64,000 bases of DNA from Scytonema hofmannii PCC 7110 (GTDB taxonomy: Bacteria > Cyanobacteriota > Cyanobacteriia > Cyanobacteriales > Nostocaceae), in the NCBI RefSeq assembly GCF_000346485.2, contig NZ_KQ976354.1:3529747-3593746 (forward strand), given 5' to 3'. The translations under genes were made by a program, and so were the position numbers. Below the pieces are notes generated by a model. It saw nothing but the letters and a program-made list of their open reading frames with translations. It was not told the origin of the DNA and did no database searches. Shown here in pieces: positions 63,951 through 64,000 of the stretch (the stretch's first letter is position 1; every line of letters starts with the position of its first letter).

Positions 63951-64000
63951 CTTGTGGGATGGAAGCCTTGTGGAATGGAAGCTTTGTGGAATGGAAGCTT
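63951..64000. repeat. 16-bp tandem repeat at the window edge
   Basis: CTTGTGGGATGGAAGC, CTTGTGGAATGGAAGC, TTTGTGGAATGGAAGC: three copies, continuing past the window end. Confidence 0.85.

Noticed and set aside
1-64000. tRNA or rRNA genes
   Set aside because: I looked for T-loop-like GTTCGA/GTTCAA with acceptor pairing and found none convincing; tRNAscan would be decisive.

Overview
The window is chromosomal DNA of a filamentous, probably heterocyst-forming cyanobacterium. The evidence is psbA (D1), acsF, the plastoquinone-type ubiA, a ClpR/ClpP pair, many HIP1 octamers (GCGATCGC), 7-bp tandem repeats (STRRs) between most genes, XisI-family genes, a two-partner-secretion haemagglutinin and large CHAT/STAND/WD40 proteins. 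I saw no rRNA, tRNA or CRISPR array.

Layout. 1-8.6 kb: 3' end of a hybrid histidine kinase, two tiny coupled genes, a TPR-CHAT protein and a smaller paralogue of its N-terminal part. 8.6-12.3 kb: dnaX interrupted by an intein. A LAGLIDADG endonuclease gene lies inside the intein in a different reading frame, and the intein frame stays open across it. 12.3-36.6 kb: mostly housekeeping genes (GT2 glycosyltransferase, EbsA-like, BioD-like/DRTGG, SLOG, MAPEG, YajQ, TPR, haemagglutinin, acsF, TM2, DUF2996, hemW, PIN-TRAM, ATP-grasp, VOC, VWA, clpR-clpP, J-domain, homocitrate-synthase-like), separated by STRRs and palindromic repeats. 36.6-40.5 kb: a Ser/Thr kinase fused to a periplasmic-binding-protein sensor, with a TnpB element inserted just upstream. 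41-47 kb: GAF-GGDEF-EAL, GT4, TetR and psbA (Glu130 form). 47.3-50.6 kb: an IS607 resolvase remnant and a decayed CHAT-STAND-WD40 gene. 50.7-53.5 kb: ubiA and ppx/gppA.

53.8-63.9 kb is a conflict island. An RNase/barstar pair sits between two XisI copies, one of them dead. Upstream is a leftward cluster: CHAT protease, VMAP, MoxR ATPase, and a giant vWA-caspase-STAND protein. The CHAT protein and VMAP share an octad repeat (V-Q-G-N-x-N-x-x) that I read as a homotypic, possibly amyloid-like, signalling motif. A 31-bp direct repeat, formed by the 3' end of a GNAT gene, brackets the cluster.

The two strongest candidates for a new system are the dual-frame intein/homing endonuclease at 9.4-10.7 kb and the VMAP-type cluster with its shared repeat at 55.4-63.1 kb.
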